A DNA stretch of 64,000 nucleotides from JALYZC01 sp963725645. GTDB lineage: Bacteria > Actinomycetota > Thermoleophilia > Solirubrobacterales > Solirubrobacteraceae. The first letter of the stretch is position 1, and the number at the start of each line of letters is the position of its first letter. Positions 24,886 through 32,952 of this stretch are shown piece after piece. The position numbers and the translations under genes were made by a program. A model generated the notes under the pieces. That model was not told where the DNA came from and did not search any database. It saw only the letters and a program-made list of their open reading frames with translations. The DNA lies in contig CAVRZD010000002.1 of the NCBI GenBank assembly GCA_963725645.1, positions 248,001-312,000 on the forward strand, written 5' to 3'.

Positions 24886-24915
24886 TTGACCGGAGCGTCT
24901 CTCGTCCGGTAGCGT
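24886..24915 (+). promoter_or_regulatory. candidate sigma-70-type promoter for FecR-like member 6
   Basis: TTGACC (24886-24891) and TAGCGT (24910-24915) are 18 bases apart, followed by AAGGA (24935-24939) 10 bases before GTG 24950. This is a conventional promoter plus ribosome site, unlike the leaderless layout of the kinase and cyclase genes. Confidence 0.45.
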
Positions 24916-24949
24916 CGCTGAGCCCACGCCAAGCAAGGAAGTGGCAGCC

Positions 24950-26200
24950 GTGCGCCGTATCGTTCTCGCCGCCGTCGTAGCGACCTCCGTCGCCACACCT
25001 GCCGTCGCCGAAGCGCGCGAGTACCTGACCTTCAACGAGGCCCGCACCGAGGTGCGAGACATCGTCCGCACGGAGATGAAGCGCGCCGGCGACACCTACG
25101 AGGAGGGCTCCGCGTCCATCGCCTGCCGGCGGGCTCCGCCGCGCCTCAAGGACCGTGCTTCGTGCATTGCCACCTGGTTGATCACGGATGGCACGGCCTA
25201 CTGCGGTACCGCCCGCATCGTGGAGCACCGGACCTTCTACGCCCAGGACCTGACCTGGCAGGCCGGGACCTATCCCGTCGGACACCAGTGCTCCTCCGTG
25301 CCGCGCGCGCTCAAACCGAAGATTGGCGTGTCGTTCGTGGTGGTACCGCTGTCCGGCGCGGTTCGCGTCAAGCCCCGGGGAGCGCGCCGCTACGCGCCGC
25401 TACGCCGCGCAGGCCTGGTACGGGTGGGGTCGACCGTGGATGCGACGCGCGGGCGCGTCACCCTCATAACCGCCAGCGACGCCCGCGGAAGCACCCAGTC
25501 CGGCGTGTTCGACGGCAGCGCGTTCGTGGTCACCCAGGAGCGGACGGCGCCGGGCCTGACCGACCTGAGTCTCGTCGGCGGCTCGAACCCGTGCGGCGGG
25601 GCAGCGAGCGTGCCCCTGCGCGCCGGTGCCCACCAGAGCCTCAGCTCCCGGGTGATCCGCCGGCTGCGCGGCCACGCTCACGGGCGATTTCGAACGCGCG
25701 GCAGGTATTCCGCCGCGACCGTTCGCGGAACCGTGTGGGTGACCGAGGACACCTGCGACGGCACGAACGTCGCGGACAGCAACGGGGTCGTGGACACCGC
25801 GACCGGGGCAGGACAGGGGTTCACCCTCAACCCGGGGCAGAGCGCGATCTTCTATTGCTTCCCGCCGGGGTCGGCCTTCCACAGCCCCGAGTACTGCCTC
25901 GCGGTCCTCTCGCAGCCGGCCGACGGTCTCTTCGCCTTTGGACTGGGCATCCGCAGCGCAGCGCAGAGCTACCAGGTCTGCGTTCGCTCGCCGAGCGGAG
26001 CGGATAGCTGCGCGCAATTCCCGCTCAGCGAACCGAACGCGCAGGGTGTGCGCCTGTCGGCGGTGTCGTGCACTCAGTTCGAGGGCCCAGGCACGTACGT
26101 CATCCGGTGGTTCATCGGTGGCCAGCAGGTCGGGGTGCCGCTTCCATTCGTGGCCACGGTCGCCCGGCAGACCACGCCGTCGTGCATCCACCAGCCGTAA
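24950..26200 (+). CDS. secreted FecR-like protein (family member 6)
   Basis: 416 residues from GTG 24950, chosen over GTG 24941 for its spacing to AAGGA. Signal peptide RRIVLAAVVATSVATPAVAEA. Residues ~23-120 form a small Cys-containing domain. The core (~125-290) is divergent but recognisable: VPLSGAVRVKPRG, VGSTVDATRGRVTL, GVFDGSAFVVTQ, RVIRRLRGHAHGRFRTRGRYS, ATVRGTVWVTEDTCDGT. The C-terminal ~120 residues (YQVCVRSPSGADSCAQFPL, then YVIRWFIGGQQVGVPLPF) resemble the C-terminal domain of member 1. The two ends of the island are therefore more alike than the middle copies. Confidence 0.72.
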   Translation: MRRIVLAAVVATSVATPAVAEAREYLTFNEARTEVRDIVRTEMKRAGDTYEEGSASIACRRAPPRLKDRASCIATWLITDGTAYCGTARIVEHRTFYAQDLTWQAGTYPVGHQCSSVPRALKPKIGVSFVVVPLSGAVRVKPRGARRYAPLRRAGLVRVGSTVDATRGRVTLITASDARGSTQSGVFDGSAFVVTQERTAPGLTDLSLVGGSNPCGGAASVPLRAGAHQSLSSRVIRRLRGHAHGRFRTRGRYSAATVRGTVWVTEDTCDGTNVADSNGVVDTATGAGQGFTLNPGQSAIFYCFPPGSAFHSPEYCLAVLSQPADGLFAFGLGIRSAAQSYQVCVRSPSGADSCAQFPLSEPNAQGVRLSAVSCTQFEGPGTYVIRWFIGGQQVGVPLPFVATVARQTTPSCIHQP

Positions 26201-26269
26201 CGCCGGCCGCCGCTTCGGACGGAAGAGATGGGTGAAACGCATCGGCGGTGAGGCCGCCCGTGGTACTGA

Positions 26270-26560
26270 TCAACAAGCCGCCCGCCAATGGACGATCGTG
26301 AAGGTGGCGTGCTTGGCGTTCGACTTGTTGCCGGCTGGGTCTGAAGCGGTGACGGTCAGCGTGTAGCGCCCGGGCTTCGAGCTTCTGCTTCTGCGAGATG
26401 CGGCCGCGCCGGGTGAAGTCAAACCGACCGGCCGTTGGCTTGTGAGCGCCAAGCTGAACGTCGTGCCGACGGCCAGCCTGGCCTTGGCGAAGCCAACCCG
26501 GCTCTTGCCCAGCCGCCACCTCATCCCGGACTGTCTTAGAGCGCCTAACGATGAACAGGC
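26270..26560 (-). pseudogene. decayed 3' end of a secreted Ig-like-domain protein
   Basis: Reading the minus strand across frames gives RLGKSRVGFAKARLAVGTTF, then a shift to RFDFTRRGRISQKQKLEA, then a shift to GRYTLTVTASDPAGNKS and a terminal FTIVHWRAAC. The last block is the typical end of bacterial Ig-like repeats in secreted proteins of this group. At least two frameshifts and no start codon indicate decay, and the 5' side is cut by the IS3 remnant. Confidence 0.55.
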
Positions 26561-26671
26561 TGCTCTCCCTGGCGGAGCTTGCGGACGATCTCCTCGGGCG
26601 TGTGCTTTCGGGCCATGGAGTTCCTCCGTGTGGAGAACCCTCATATCACCTGGACTGACCTCCAGGGGTCA
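26545..26671 (-). mobile_element. 5' remnant of an IS3-family element (orfA start)
   Basis: From ATG 26616 (after GGAGG) the minus strand encodes RKHTPEEIVRKLRQGEQ and then reaches TAG at 26545 after 23 codons. The opening is that of IS3-family OrfA (HTH_Tnp_1) transposases, which normally continue to ~90 residues. TGACCCC at 26671 could be the outer end of the element. The rest, including orfB and the other terminus, is missing. Confidence 0.6.
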
Positions 26672-26725
26672 CCCTCTACGAGCGTGCGTCTAATTGTCGG
26701 GATTCGCACGCTCTGCCGAGCATTT

Positions 26726-27133
26726 TCAAGCGGAATGTCTCTTGCTCTCTAGATTCAGCGCCACAGCTTCACGAATGAGGTTCTTCAGTGCATCTTCGTT
26801 AATCTCGTCATTTTCTCTGATGTCGATGGCACGCCTGACCTTCCCGCCAAGGCTGGCGTTGAATAGACCTGAAGGATCGTTCAAAGCAGCACCCTTGAAG
26901 AATGTCAGCTTGACCACGTTCTTGTAGGTCTCACCAGTACAGATACCCCCGTTGTTGGACCAGACCGGTATTCCGGGGTTCGTGGGTTTCACCCACTTCC
27001 ACTCCTCGACGATCTCGGGGTCCGCTTCCTTGATGATTCCTCGCACTTTGCTGAGCGTCTTGCCGCGCCAGTCGCCCAGCTCCCTCATCCTCTTGTCTAT
27101 CAGTTTGGAAGCATGCATCTTGCTGTTTGCCAT
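26726..27133 (-). CDS. DUF1801 family protein
   Basis: 135 residues resembling the DUF1801 (YdhG-like) family: LSKVRGIIKEADPEIVEEWKW near the middle, then PGIPVWSNNGGICTGETYKN and VVKLTFFKGAAL. These are small cytoplasmic proteins of unknown function. The region is visibly poorer in G+C and uses more A/T-ending codons than its neighbours, and it sits between IS remnants, so it was probably acquired horizontally. The frame is intact with an ATG start. No neighbouring gene explains its role. Confidence 0.8.
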   Translation of the reverse strand: MANSKMHASKLIDKRMRELGDWRGKTLSKVRGIIKEADPEIVEEWKWVKPTNPGIPVWSNNGGICTGETYKNVVKLTFFKGAALNDPSGLFNASLGGKVRRAIDIRENDEINEDALKNLIREAVALNLESKRHSA

Positions 27134-27543
27134 TTGGATCCCCTACGCAGGTGAACGCAGCTCAGGTAAGGCTCATGCTGGTACTTGATGCGGCAGATAC
27201 TACAGACGCCGTTTCGGAACTCTGGGATCAGTCTCGGGCACAACGAACGAGCCCGTGACCACGTTGTCTCCTCGCGCGAGGTGGGTGGCGGACGCGCCGT
27301 GGCTTTCGAAACGCGGTGATCGGGTGACTCACGATCTCTTCGCCGGAGGCGTCGCCGGGTCCACAACCCGTGTACGGCGAGCGACGTCCCTCTTCCTTAT
27401 CAGGACCGCGCGGCTGCCGGCGCATGCAGGTCGGATTCGGGTATCTGCCGAGGTACCCCGGTGTTTGGCGCCGATCTCTGGTGTCTACGGGTCCGATCGT
27501 GGTGGCTGAGGCTTCCAGCCGGCTTCCAGAACGGCCCTATTGA
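27134..27543. other. intergenic stretch without recognisable gene
   Basis: About 400 bases with no credible coding frame: short open frames on both strands have no family resemblance and unusual composition. The only notable content is a 15-base match to the tRNA-Ile anticodon arm at 27389-27403. Confidence 0.5.
27389..27403. repeat. 15-bp copy of the tRNA-Ile anticodon-arm sequence (possible att remnant)
   Basis: CCTCTTCCTTATCAG here is identical to 30487-30501 inside tRNA-Ile(GAT), in the same orientation. Together they bracket about 3.1 kb containing an IS110 remnant and small accessory genes. Anticodon arms are known integrase attachment sites, but no integrase gene is present. Confidence 0.35.
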
Positions 27544-28069
27544 GCTGTCCGAGCTTCCGCCGCTGTCGACGCCGAGGACTTCGTGCGACTGCAGGTGCCC
27601 GAGCCGTGGCGAGGCAACATCACCGCGAGCGTCGAGCTGATCGACGACCTCGAGCGCCAGATCGCCGAGATCACCCGCCGCCTCAAAGAGGGCCACGCCG
27701 GCCACCCCTACATTCCGCTGCTGATGAGCGCACCCGGGATCGGCTGGGTGCTGGCCTTCACGATCGCCGGCGAGATCGGGTCTGTGCCCCCGCGTCAACC
27801 AATCAGGAGACAAGGACCGCCGCGGGCCGCTGACCAAACACGGCCCCACCTACCTGCGCTGGGCGATGCTCGAAGCAACCATGCACGCCCTCAAACACCC
27901 GGCCTACTCACAGCGCTACCAACGCAACAAGCGCCGGCTGGGAAAGCAACGCGGCGCCAAGGTCGCCCAGATCGACATCGCCCGCCGGCTCACCCACGCG
28001 ATCTGGCACATGCTTTCTCACAAACAGAAGTTCGCTCCGCGAGGCGCCGCTTTTCGTCTGGCGGCCTGA
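27544..28069 (+). pseudogene. IS110-family transposase, C-terminal half with internal deletion
   Basis: The first part reads VPEPWRGNITASVELIDDLE and LMSAPGIGWVLAFTIAGEIG, the start of the Transposase_20 domain. After AGEIG the frame changes and continues with GLCPRVNQSGD, DRRGPLTKHGPTYLRWAML and RRLGKQRGAKVAQIDIARRL. About 15-20 codons normally found between GEIG and GLCPR are missing. The N-terminal DEDD domain is absent, and a TGA lies in frame just upstream at 27541. This is a dead fragment. Confidence 0.85.
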
Positions 28070-28596
28070 CCGCCCCTTTTCGGACTTGCGCCCGAGAGCG
28101 AAGCATCCAATTTCGCCTGATCCTCCCGCCAAGAGGCTTGGCATCGGCAAGCTCGGCTGGCAGACCGTCTGAATCCAGGAGAGATCGAAGCCGCTGGACC
28201 CTCGCACGATGTCCCCAGGCTCACCGTCGAACCTGGCCACACGCGCCCACAGTTGCAAGCCTCCCGGTAGGTCTTGATGAAGAAGCGAACATAGCCGACA
28301 GGGACGCCCGCAGGGGATGTGCGCGTCGATCCGTGCTGTCGTCCTGGTCAACACATTCGGAATGGATGACCGCGCTCACCGGTGCGCCCGCGACATCGCG
28401 GGTGACGCCGCTGCACGCGCGATCGCCCACGAGCGGCGCGGGTCAGGTGGCGCAGGAGCGCTGACCCTCGGACCAGGAGGCTCCCGCGACGTCAAGGAAC
28501 CGTCGCCGAGGAGCCTGGGCGGGGAAGGTTCTCCCGCCGGATTAGCACGTGGATTAGGGTTGCTCGGGTCCTCACTACTTGTCGCTACCAGAAAGG
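28070..28596. other. 527-bp gap without recognisable gene
   Basis: Follows the IS110 fragment. Several short open frames occur on both strands, but none has a recognisable domain or a good start, and they overlap one another. It may include the former right end of the IS element. No tRNA or clear terminator was seen. Confidence 0.5.
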
Positions 28597-28866
28597 ATGG
28601 GACCGTTGGCCACATACCTTGCGTTCCACGAGGTCGACGACGTTCAGCACTGGCTGAACTCGCCGAAGCGAGAGGAGATCTTCGGGCCGCTGGGGATCAC
28701 CGCCCGCACGTTCCATGATCCGGAGGGCTCGAACCGGGTCGGGCTGATCGTCGAGATCCCCGACTTCGCCGCCTTCCAGGAGTTCATGCAGTCCGAGGCC
28801 GCAGCCGAGGCGATGAAGTACGACGGCGTTCGTCCCGAGACGCTGCTGATTCTCAGCGAGGGATAG
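28597..28866 (+). CDS. small conserved hypothetical protein (stress-responsive/ABM-like size)
   Basis: 89 residues from ATG 28597, or 86 from TTG 28606, which lies 9 bases after AAGGA and is therefore the better supported start. The sequence opens ATYLAFHEVDDVQHWLNSPK and contains VGLIVEIPDFAAFQEFMQS, an alternating strand-helix pattern compatible with a dimeric ferredoxin-like fold; the alpha/beta-barrel-type assignment is only a guess. Coding composition matches the host. It stands alone between the IS110 remnant and the methyltransferase. Confidence 0.6.
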   Translation: MGPLATYLAFHEVDDVQHWLNSPKREEIFGPLGITARTFHDPEGSNRVGLIVEIPDFAAFQEFMQSEAAAEAMKYDGVRPETLLILSEG

Positions 28867-29049
28867 CGGACGGCGAGCCGTGCATCATCGGGGCGCGCTG
28901 GGCGGGCGATGCCGTCAGGGCCAGCGGTATGGAGCCCCACTATGGATCGGAGGAGACATGCTCCACGAAAGGTCCGACGCCGGTTGACCCTGAGCCATCC
29001 CTCAGCCGAGAGGAGGCCACAGGCCCGACGCGCTGAAGGGGCTGTCTGA

Positions 29050-29748
29050 ATGGCTGGCGGGGTGACGGAGCCGACGGGAGACTGGCAGCGCTGGGTTCTT
29101 GAGGCCAGGCGTCCGCCGGAACGGGTCCCCGGCATCTACACGCGTCTCGCGCCGGTGTACGAGCTCTGGGCGCGGGCGACCGAGTCGAAGGCCCGCCGCC
29201 GGGTCCTGGAGCTGGCATCCGTGGACCCAGGCGAGGACGTGCTGGAGGTCGCCATGGGGACGGGGGTCCAGCTTGCGCGGCTTGCCCGCGCGAATCGAGA
29301 GGGCCGAACGGTCGGCGTCGAGAACTCCGCTGGCATGCTGGCGCAAACGCGCCGCACCCTGCAACGCTCGGGGCTCACCGAGGTCGAGGTGGTCGAGGGC
29401 AGCGCTCTCGACCTGCCCTTTGCGGACGAGAGCTTCGATCTGGTCGTCAACAGTTACATGCTCGACCTGCTGCCGCGTGAGGCGATCCCGCGCGCTTTGG
29501 CGGAGTTCCAGCGGGTGCTTCGTCCCGGCGGCCGGCTCGTCCTGTCCAACATGACCAAGGGCGAGCGTCGACGCGAGCGCGTCTGGGACTGGCTCTACGC
29601 GAAGGGCGTCGTGCTGACGGCGAACTGCCGTGGGGTCCTTGCCGCCCCGGTGTTGCGCGAGCTCGGCTTCACCGACGTGATGCGCGAGTACCTATCCCAA
29701 CTGACGTTCCCCACCGAGATCGTCACCGCACGCACGCAGAAGGCATGA
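29050..29748 (+). CDS. class I SAM-dependent methyltransferase (UbiE/Methyltransf_11-like)
   Basis: 232 residues. Motif I is VLEVAMGTGVQLARLAR, motif II the acidic VGVENSAGML, then DLPFADESFDLVVNSYMLDL and the post-motif LRPGGRLVLSNMTKGE. The order and spacing fit Methyltransf_11/UbiE enzymes acting on small molecules. ATG 29050 begins a normal N-terminal helix. The substrate cannot be told; no biosynthetic genes flank it. It lies in the accessory patch between the IS110 remnant and tRNA-Ile. Confidence 0.85.
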   Translation: MAGGVTEPTGDWQRWVLEARRPPERVPGIYTRLAPVYELWARATESKARRRVLELASVDPGEDVLEVAMGTGVQLARLARANREGRTVGVENSAGMLAQTRRTLQRSGLTEVEVVEGSALDLPFADESFDLVVNSYMLDLLPREAIPRALAEFQRVLRPGGRLVLSNMTKGERRRERVWDWLYAKGVVLTANCRGVLAAPVLRELGFTDVMREYLSQLTFPTEIVTARTQKA

Positions 29749-29936
29749 CCGCACCCACGCCCAACAAACTGCTCGAGCTTCCCGCCTGACGGCGAGGTGC
29801 TGACTGTGCGCTGACATCAGCGGGAAGACGTTCAGTGTGGGCGAGCAGCAGCGGACCCGGAGCTCGCCGCAACCGCGTCGAAGGCCGCACCTCGACTGGG
29901 CGAGCCGCTGCGAGCGTCCTGCCAAGATGTGCTGCC

Positions 29937-30308
29937 ATGGCGACTGGTTTTCTCTCGGGGGACGACGAACTGTTGGCGCGTCTTCAGGCACCGCCCGATC
30001 TGGGTGACGGGGTCGAGTCGCTGGCCTACTGGCGGCGCCGGAGAGAGCGGTTGCCGTGGTATCGGCTCGCCGCTCGGCGCGAGGCTGCCCGGATGGTGAT
30101 GGTGTGGGAGCGGCGGGTCCGCGCGGCGCTTCTTCGACAGCGTGGGGTGCCACTGGCGTCCCGCCTGCGGGGCGCGCTGCTGATCGCGCGCATCAAGGGG
30201 CGGCGCTGGACTAGACGTGCCGGATTCGTGCTGGTGGGGACAGCGATGTTCGTGTTCGTACTCGCCCCGGCCGTTGTCGTGCTGGATCTCCTGCTGCGGC
30301 TGCTCTGA
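29937..30308 (+). CDS. small single-pass membrane protein, unknown
   Basis: 123 residues from ATG 29937. An Arg-rich soluble part (WRRRRERLPWYRLAARREAA) is followed by one C-terminal hydrophobic segment (FVLVGTAMFVFVLAPAVVVL). The orientation is probably N-terminus inside. No family is recognised. It is the last protein gene before tRNA-Ile, with no obvious operon partner. The upstream 29749-29936 stretch shows nothing convincing. Confidence 0.45.
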   Translation: MATGFLSGDDELLARLQAPPDLGDGVESLAYWRRRRERLPWYRLAARREAARMVMVWERRVRAALLRQRGVPLASRLRGALLIARIKGRRWTRRAGFVLVGTAMFVFVLAPAVVVLDLLLRLL

Positions 30309-30459
30309 TGGCTGCAAGGCCGGCCCAGGCGCACTCGCCGCACCCAAACCGCGCGCTCTTGCCGAGAGCGCTTCCATAACGCTTCCATCCGCACCCTGTC
30401 TAGCTCGCCCCTACCCTCTCACGGAATCCGTAGCGCCCGATTTGCAGGGGATTCGTAGA

Positions 30460-30533
30460 TGGGCGATCCAGGACTCGAACCTGGGACCTCTTCCTTATCA
30501 GAGAAGCGCTCTGACCGACTGAGCTAATCGCCC
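30460..30533 (-). tRNA. ileT: tRNA-Ile(GAT)
   Basis: Minus-strand 74-mer: acceptor GGGCGAT pairs with ATCGCCC, D arm GCTC/GAGC, anticodon stem CTTCT/GGAAG with loop CTGATAA (anticodon GAT), T arm CCAGG-TTCGAGT-CCTGG, discriminator A. CCA is not encoded. It lies downstream of parB and borders the accessory patch on its 3' side. Confidence 0.97.
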
Positions 30534-30568
30534 TTCGGCCGGCGAGTCTAGCGCGCACGCGCTAGGTC

Positions 30569-31455
30569 TCAGGCGGCCCGCCGGCGCTCCAGCCGCTCGA
30601 TCAACTCGCGCGCCTCGCCGAGGTTGGAGAAGGACATCTCGACGCGGCAGCCGGCCCCGCGGGGGGCGATCTTGACCGGCACGCCGAGCGCCTCGGTGAG
30701 CGCCTCCGCGAGGCCTTCGATCGCCGCCTCCTGGTCCGGGTGCATGACGACCTTGCCGCGGCCGCCGCGGGGCTTCGCGGGCCGCCCCGCGCGCGCGCGC
30801 GACTTCGGTCTCGCGCACCGACCAATCGCCGTCCGCGGCCTCTCGGGCGAGGCGCCGTCGCTCGGCGTGGTCGTCCTGCAGCAGCAGCGCGCGGCCGTGG
30901 CCCTCCGTCAACGCGCCTCGTTCCAGTAGATCGAGCGCCTCGTCGGGCAGGTCGAGCAGTCGGAGCAGGTTGGACACCGCCACGCGGCTGCGGCCGACGC
31001 GGCGGCCGACGTCCTCGCGCGTCAGGCCGAGCTCCTCCACCAGCGCCGCGCAGGCGCGCGCCTGCTCGACGACGTTGAGGTCCTCGCGGGCCATGTTCTC
31101 GATCAACGCCAGCTCGAGCGCGTCGGCGTCGTCGCGCTCGCGCACGATCGCCGGGATCGCGTCCAGGCCGGCGAGCTTCGCCGCCCGCCACCGGCGCTCG
31201 CCGGCGATCAGCTCATAGCGTGCCGCCGGCGACCGGCCGCACCAGCACCGGCTGCAGGACGCCGCGCGCCGACAGCGATGCGGCGAGACCCTGGAGCCCC
31301 TCGTCGTCGAACGCCTTGCGCGGCTGGTTGGGGCTGGGCGAGATCAGGTCGAGCGGGAGGGAACGCAGTTCCTCCTGCTCGTCCGGCGCCTTGTCGGACA
31401 CGGACAGGATTGCGGCGAGCCCGCGGCCCATGCCGCGGTTCTTCTTCTCAGCCAC
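30569..31455 (-). CDS. parB: chromosome-partitioning protein ParB/Spo0J, two apparent frameshifts
   Basis: The protein is readable only across three frames: GTG 31455 with KKNRGMGRGLAAIL and the ParB N-terminal block (SPNQPRKAFDDEGLQGLA), a +1 insertion near 31218 inside the expected GGTYELIAGERR, then the helix-turn-helix region (ENMAREDLNVVEQA, RSRVAVSNLLRLLDL), and a second +1 in the CG-repeat at ~30790-30802 before the C-terminal dimerisation domain. With both corrected it is ~294 residues, a normal length. ParB binds parS sites near the origin and loads SMC. It overlaps parA by 8 bases. Sequence error is likelier than loss. Confidence 0.85.
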
Positions 31456-32215
31456 GTGCAGCCACCTCCTTGGCGAGGTCGAAGTAGGCGCCGGCTCCGG
31501 CGCTGTGGGGATCGTGGTGGATCACGGGTCGACCGAAGCTCGGCGCCTCGCTGATCCGGACGTTGCGCGGGATGACGGTGTCGAAGACGAGCTTGGGGAA
31601 GTGCTCGCGCAGGTCGCGCTCGACGTCGCGGGACAGCCGCGTGCGGCCGTCGTGCATGGTCAGCAGCATGCCGGCGATCGTGAGCCTGGGGTTGAGCTCG
31701 CGCTGGATCATGCCCACGGTCTCCATGAGGTCGGCCACGCCCTCGAGCGCGTAGTACTCGGTCTGGACCGGCACGATCAGGCGGTCGGCCGCCGCGAGCG
31801 CGTCGACCGTCAGCGGCCCGAGCGACGGTGGGCAGTCCAGCAGCGTGAACGCGTACTCGTCGCGCAACGGGGCCAGCGCCTCGCGCAGGCGCCCTTCCCA
31901 CCCGTCCAGGGTCGGCAGCTCGACGTTCGCGCCCGCGAGGTCGGAGGTCGACGGGATCAGGTCGAGGCGCTCGACGCCGGTGGGGCGGATCGCCTCGGCC
32001 GCGGTTGCGTCGCCGGCGAGCACGTCGTAGACCGTCGGCTCGAGGTCCTTCTCCAGGCCGAGCCCGACGGTCGCGTTGCACTGCGGGTCGATGTCGACGA
32101 CGAGCGCGCTGTACCCGGCCTCGGCGACACACGCCGCCAGGTTGACGGCGGTCGTGGTCTTCCCCACCCCGCCCTTCTGGTTGGCCACCGCGTAGATCGT
32201 CCCCATCCGCCCCAA
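31448..32215 (-). CDS. parA: chromosome-partitioning ATPase ParA/Soj
   Basis: 255 residues, intact. Deviant Walker A QKGGVGKTTTAVNLAA, Walker B TLLDCPPSLGPLT, and typical ParA blocks VDIDPQCNAT and PVQTEYYALEG. It is a cytoplasmic ATPase that cycles on the nucleoid with ParB to segregate origins. Start at ATG 32215 or ATG 32206. It follows rsmG by 2 bases and overlaps parB, so the whole minus-strand block is probably one operon running away from the origin. Confidence 0.95.
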   Translation of the reverse strand: MGRMGTIYAVANQKGGVGKTTTAVNLAACVAEAGYSALVVDIDPQCNATVGLGLEKDLEPTVYDVLAGDATAAEAIRPTGVERLDLIPSTSDLAGANVELPTLDGWEGRLREALAPLRDEYAFTLLDCPPSLGPLTVDALAAADRLIVPVQTEYYALEGVADLMETVGMIQRELNPRLTIAGMLLTMHDGRTRLSRDVERDLREHFPKLVFDTVIPRNVRISEAPSFGRPVIHHDPHSAGAGAYFDLAKEVAARG

Positions 32216-32217
32216 CG

Positions 32218-32952
32218 CTAGCGCCGTTCGCGGTCAACCGATCCTGAATCCCGGCCGAGCGGCCGCTTGCGGGCCACGCCGGGCCGCCGCGGGAAGCGCG
32301 GCGGGGTCGGAGCGGCCTTGCGAAAGACGTGCAAATGGCGGTCCCGCGCGCCCGGGTACGGCTGGACATGCCGCACGTCCGCGGGCTCGAGCCCGACCTC
32401 CGCGGCCGCCCGCGCCGCGGCCGCCTCGGCCGCCGGATCCCGCCGTCCCCGCCACGCGACCAGCACGCCGCCGAGCGCGAGCAGCGGCGCCGCGTACTCG
32501 ACCACCACGGGCAGCGCGGCGATCGCGCGGGCCGTCACGACGTCGTGCGCCTCGGCGCCGTCCGGCCACGCCTCCGCGCGCGCGTGGACCACCACGGCGT
32601 TCGCCAGCCGCGCCGCCGTGATCGCGCGCTCCTGGAACGCGCACTTGCGCGCCGCGCTCTCCACGAGCGCCACGCGCGCGTCCGGTAGCGCGACCGCAAG
32701 CGCCAGGCCGGGGAAGCCGGGTCCCGAGCCGAGGTCGGCGATCCGGCGTGCCGCGCGGACCGGATCGAGCTCCAGCGCGACGAGCGAGTCGGCGAGGTGG
32801 GTGTCCGCCGCCGCCTCGATCCGCCGCACCGACGTCGGTGCCGCGGGGTCGTCGGCCAGCGCGGCCAGCAGCGCGGCCAGCCGGTCGGCGGCCGGGGGCG
32901 CCAACCCCCAACGCACGACCAGCGGCTCGACCAGCTCGAGCGGCTGGTTCAC
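32218..32952 (-). CDS. rsmG: 16S rRNA (guanine-N7)-methyltransferase RsmG/GidB
   Basis: 244 residues from GTG 32952 (NQPLELVEPLVVRWGL). The SAM-binding motif DLGSGPGFPGLALA is the RsmG signature; ARAIAALPVVVEYAAPLL is the conserved ARA block. It methylates G527 of 16S rRNA. The C-terminal ~25 residues are Arg/Pro-rich. The start overlaps the upstream LAGLIDADG-like gene by 4 bases. Position between jag and parA matches the conserved bacterial origin cluster. Confidence 0.93.
   Translation of the reverse strand: MNQPLELVEPLVVRWGLAPPAADRLAALLAALADDPAAPTSVRRIEAAADTHLADSLVALELDPVRAARRIADLGSGPGFPGLALAVALPDARVALVESAARKCAFQERAITAARLANAVVVHARAEAWPDGAEAHDVVTARAIAALPVVVEYAAPLLALGGVLVAWRGRRDPAAEAAAARAAAEVGLEPADVRHVQPYPGARDRHLHVFRKAAPTPPRFPRRPGVARKRPLGRDSGSVDRERR

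Noticed and set aside
27134..28596. Short open frames in the accessory patch as additional genes.
   Set aside because: They overlap each other, lack ribosome sites and recognisable domains, and shadow the IS110 remnant.
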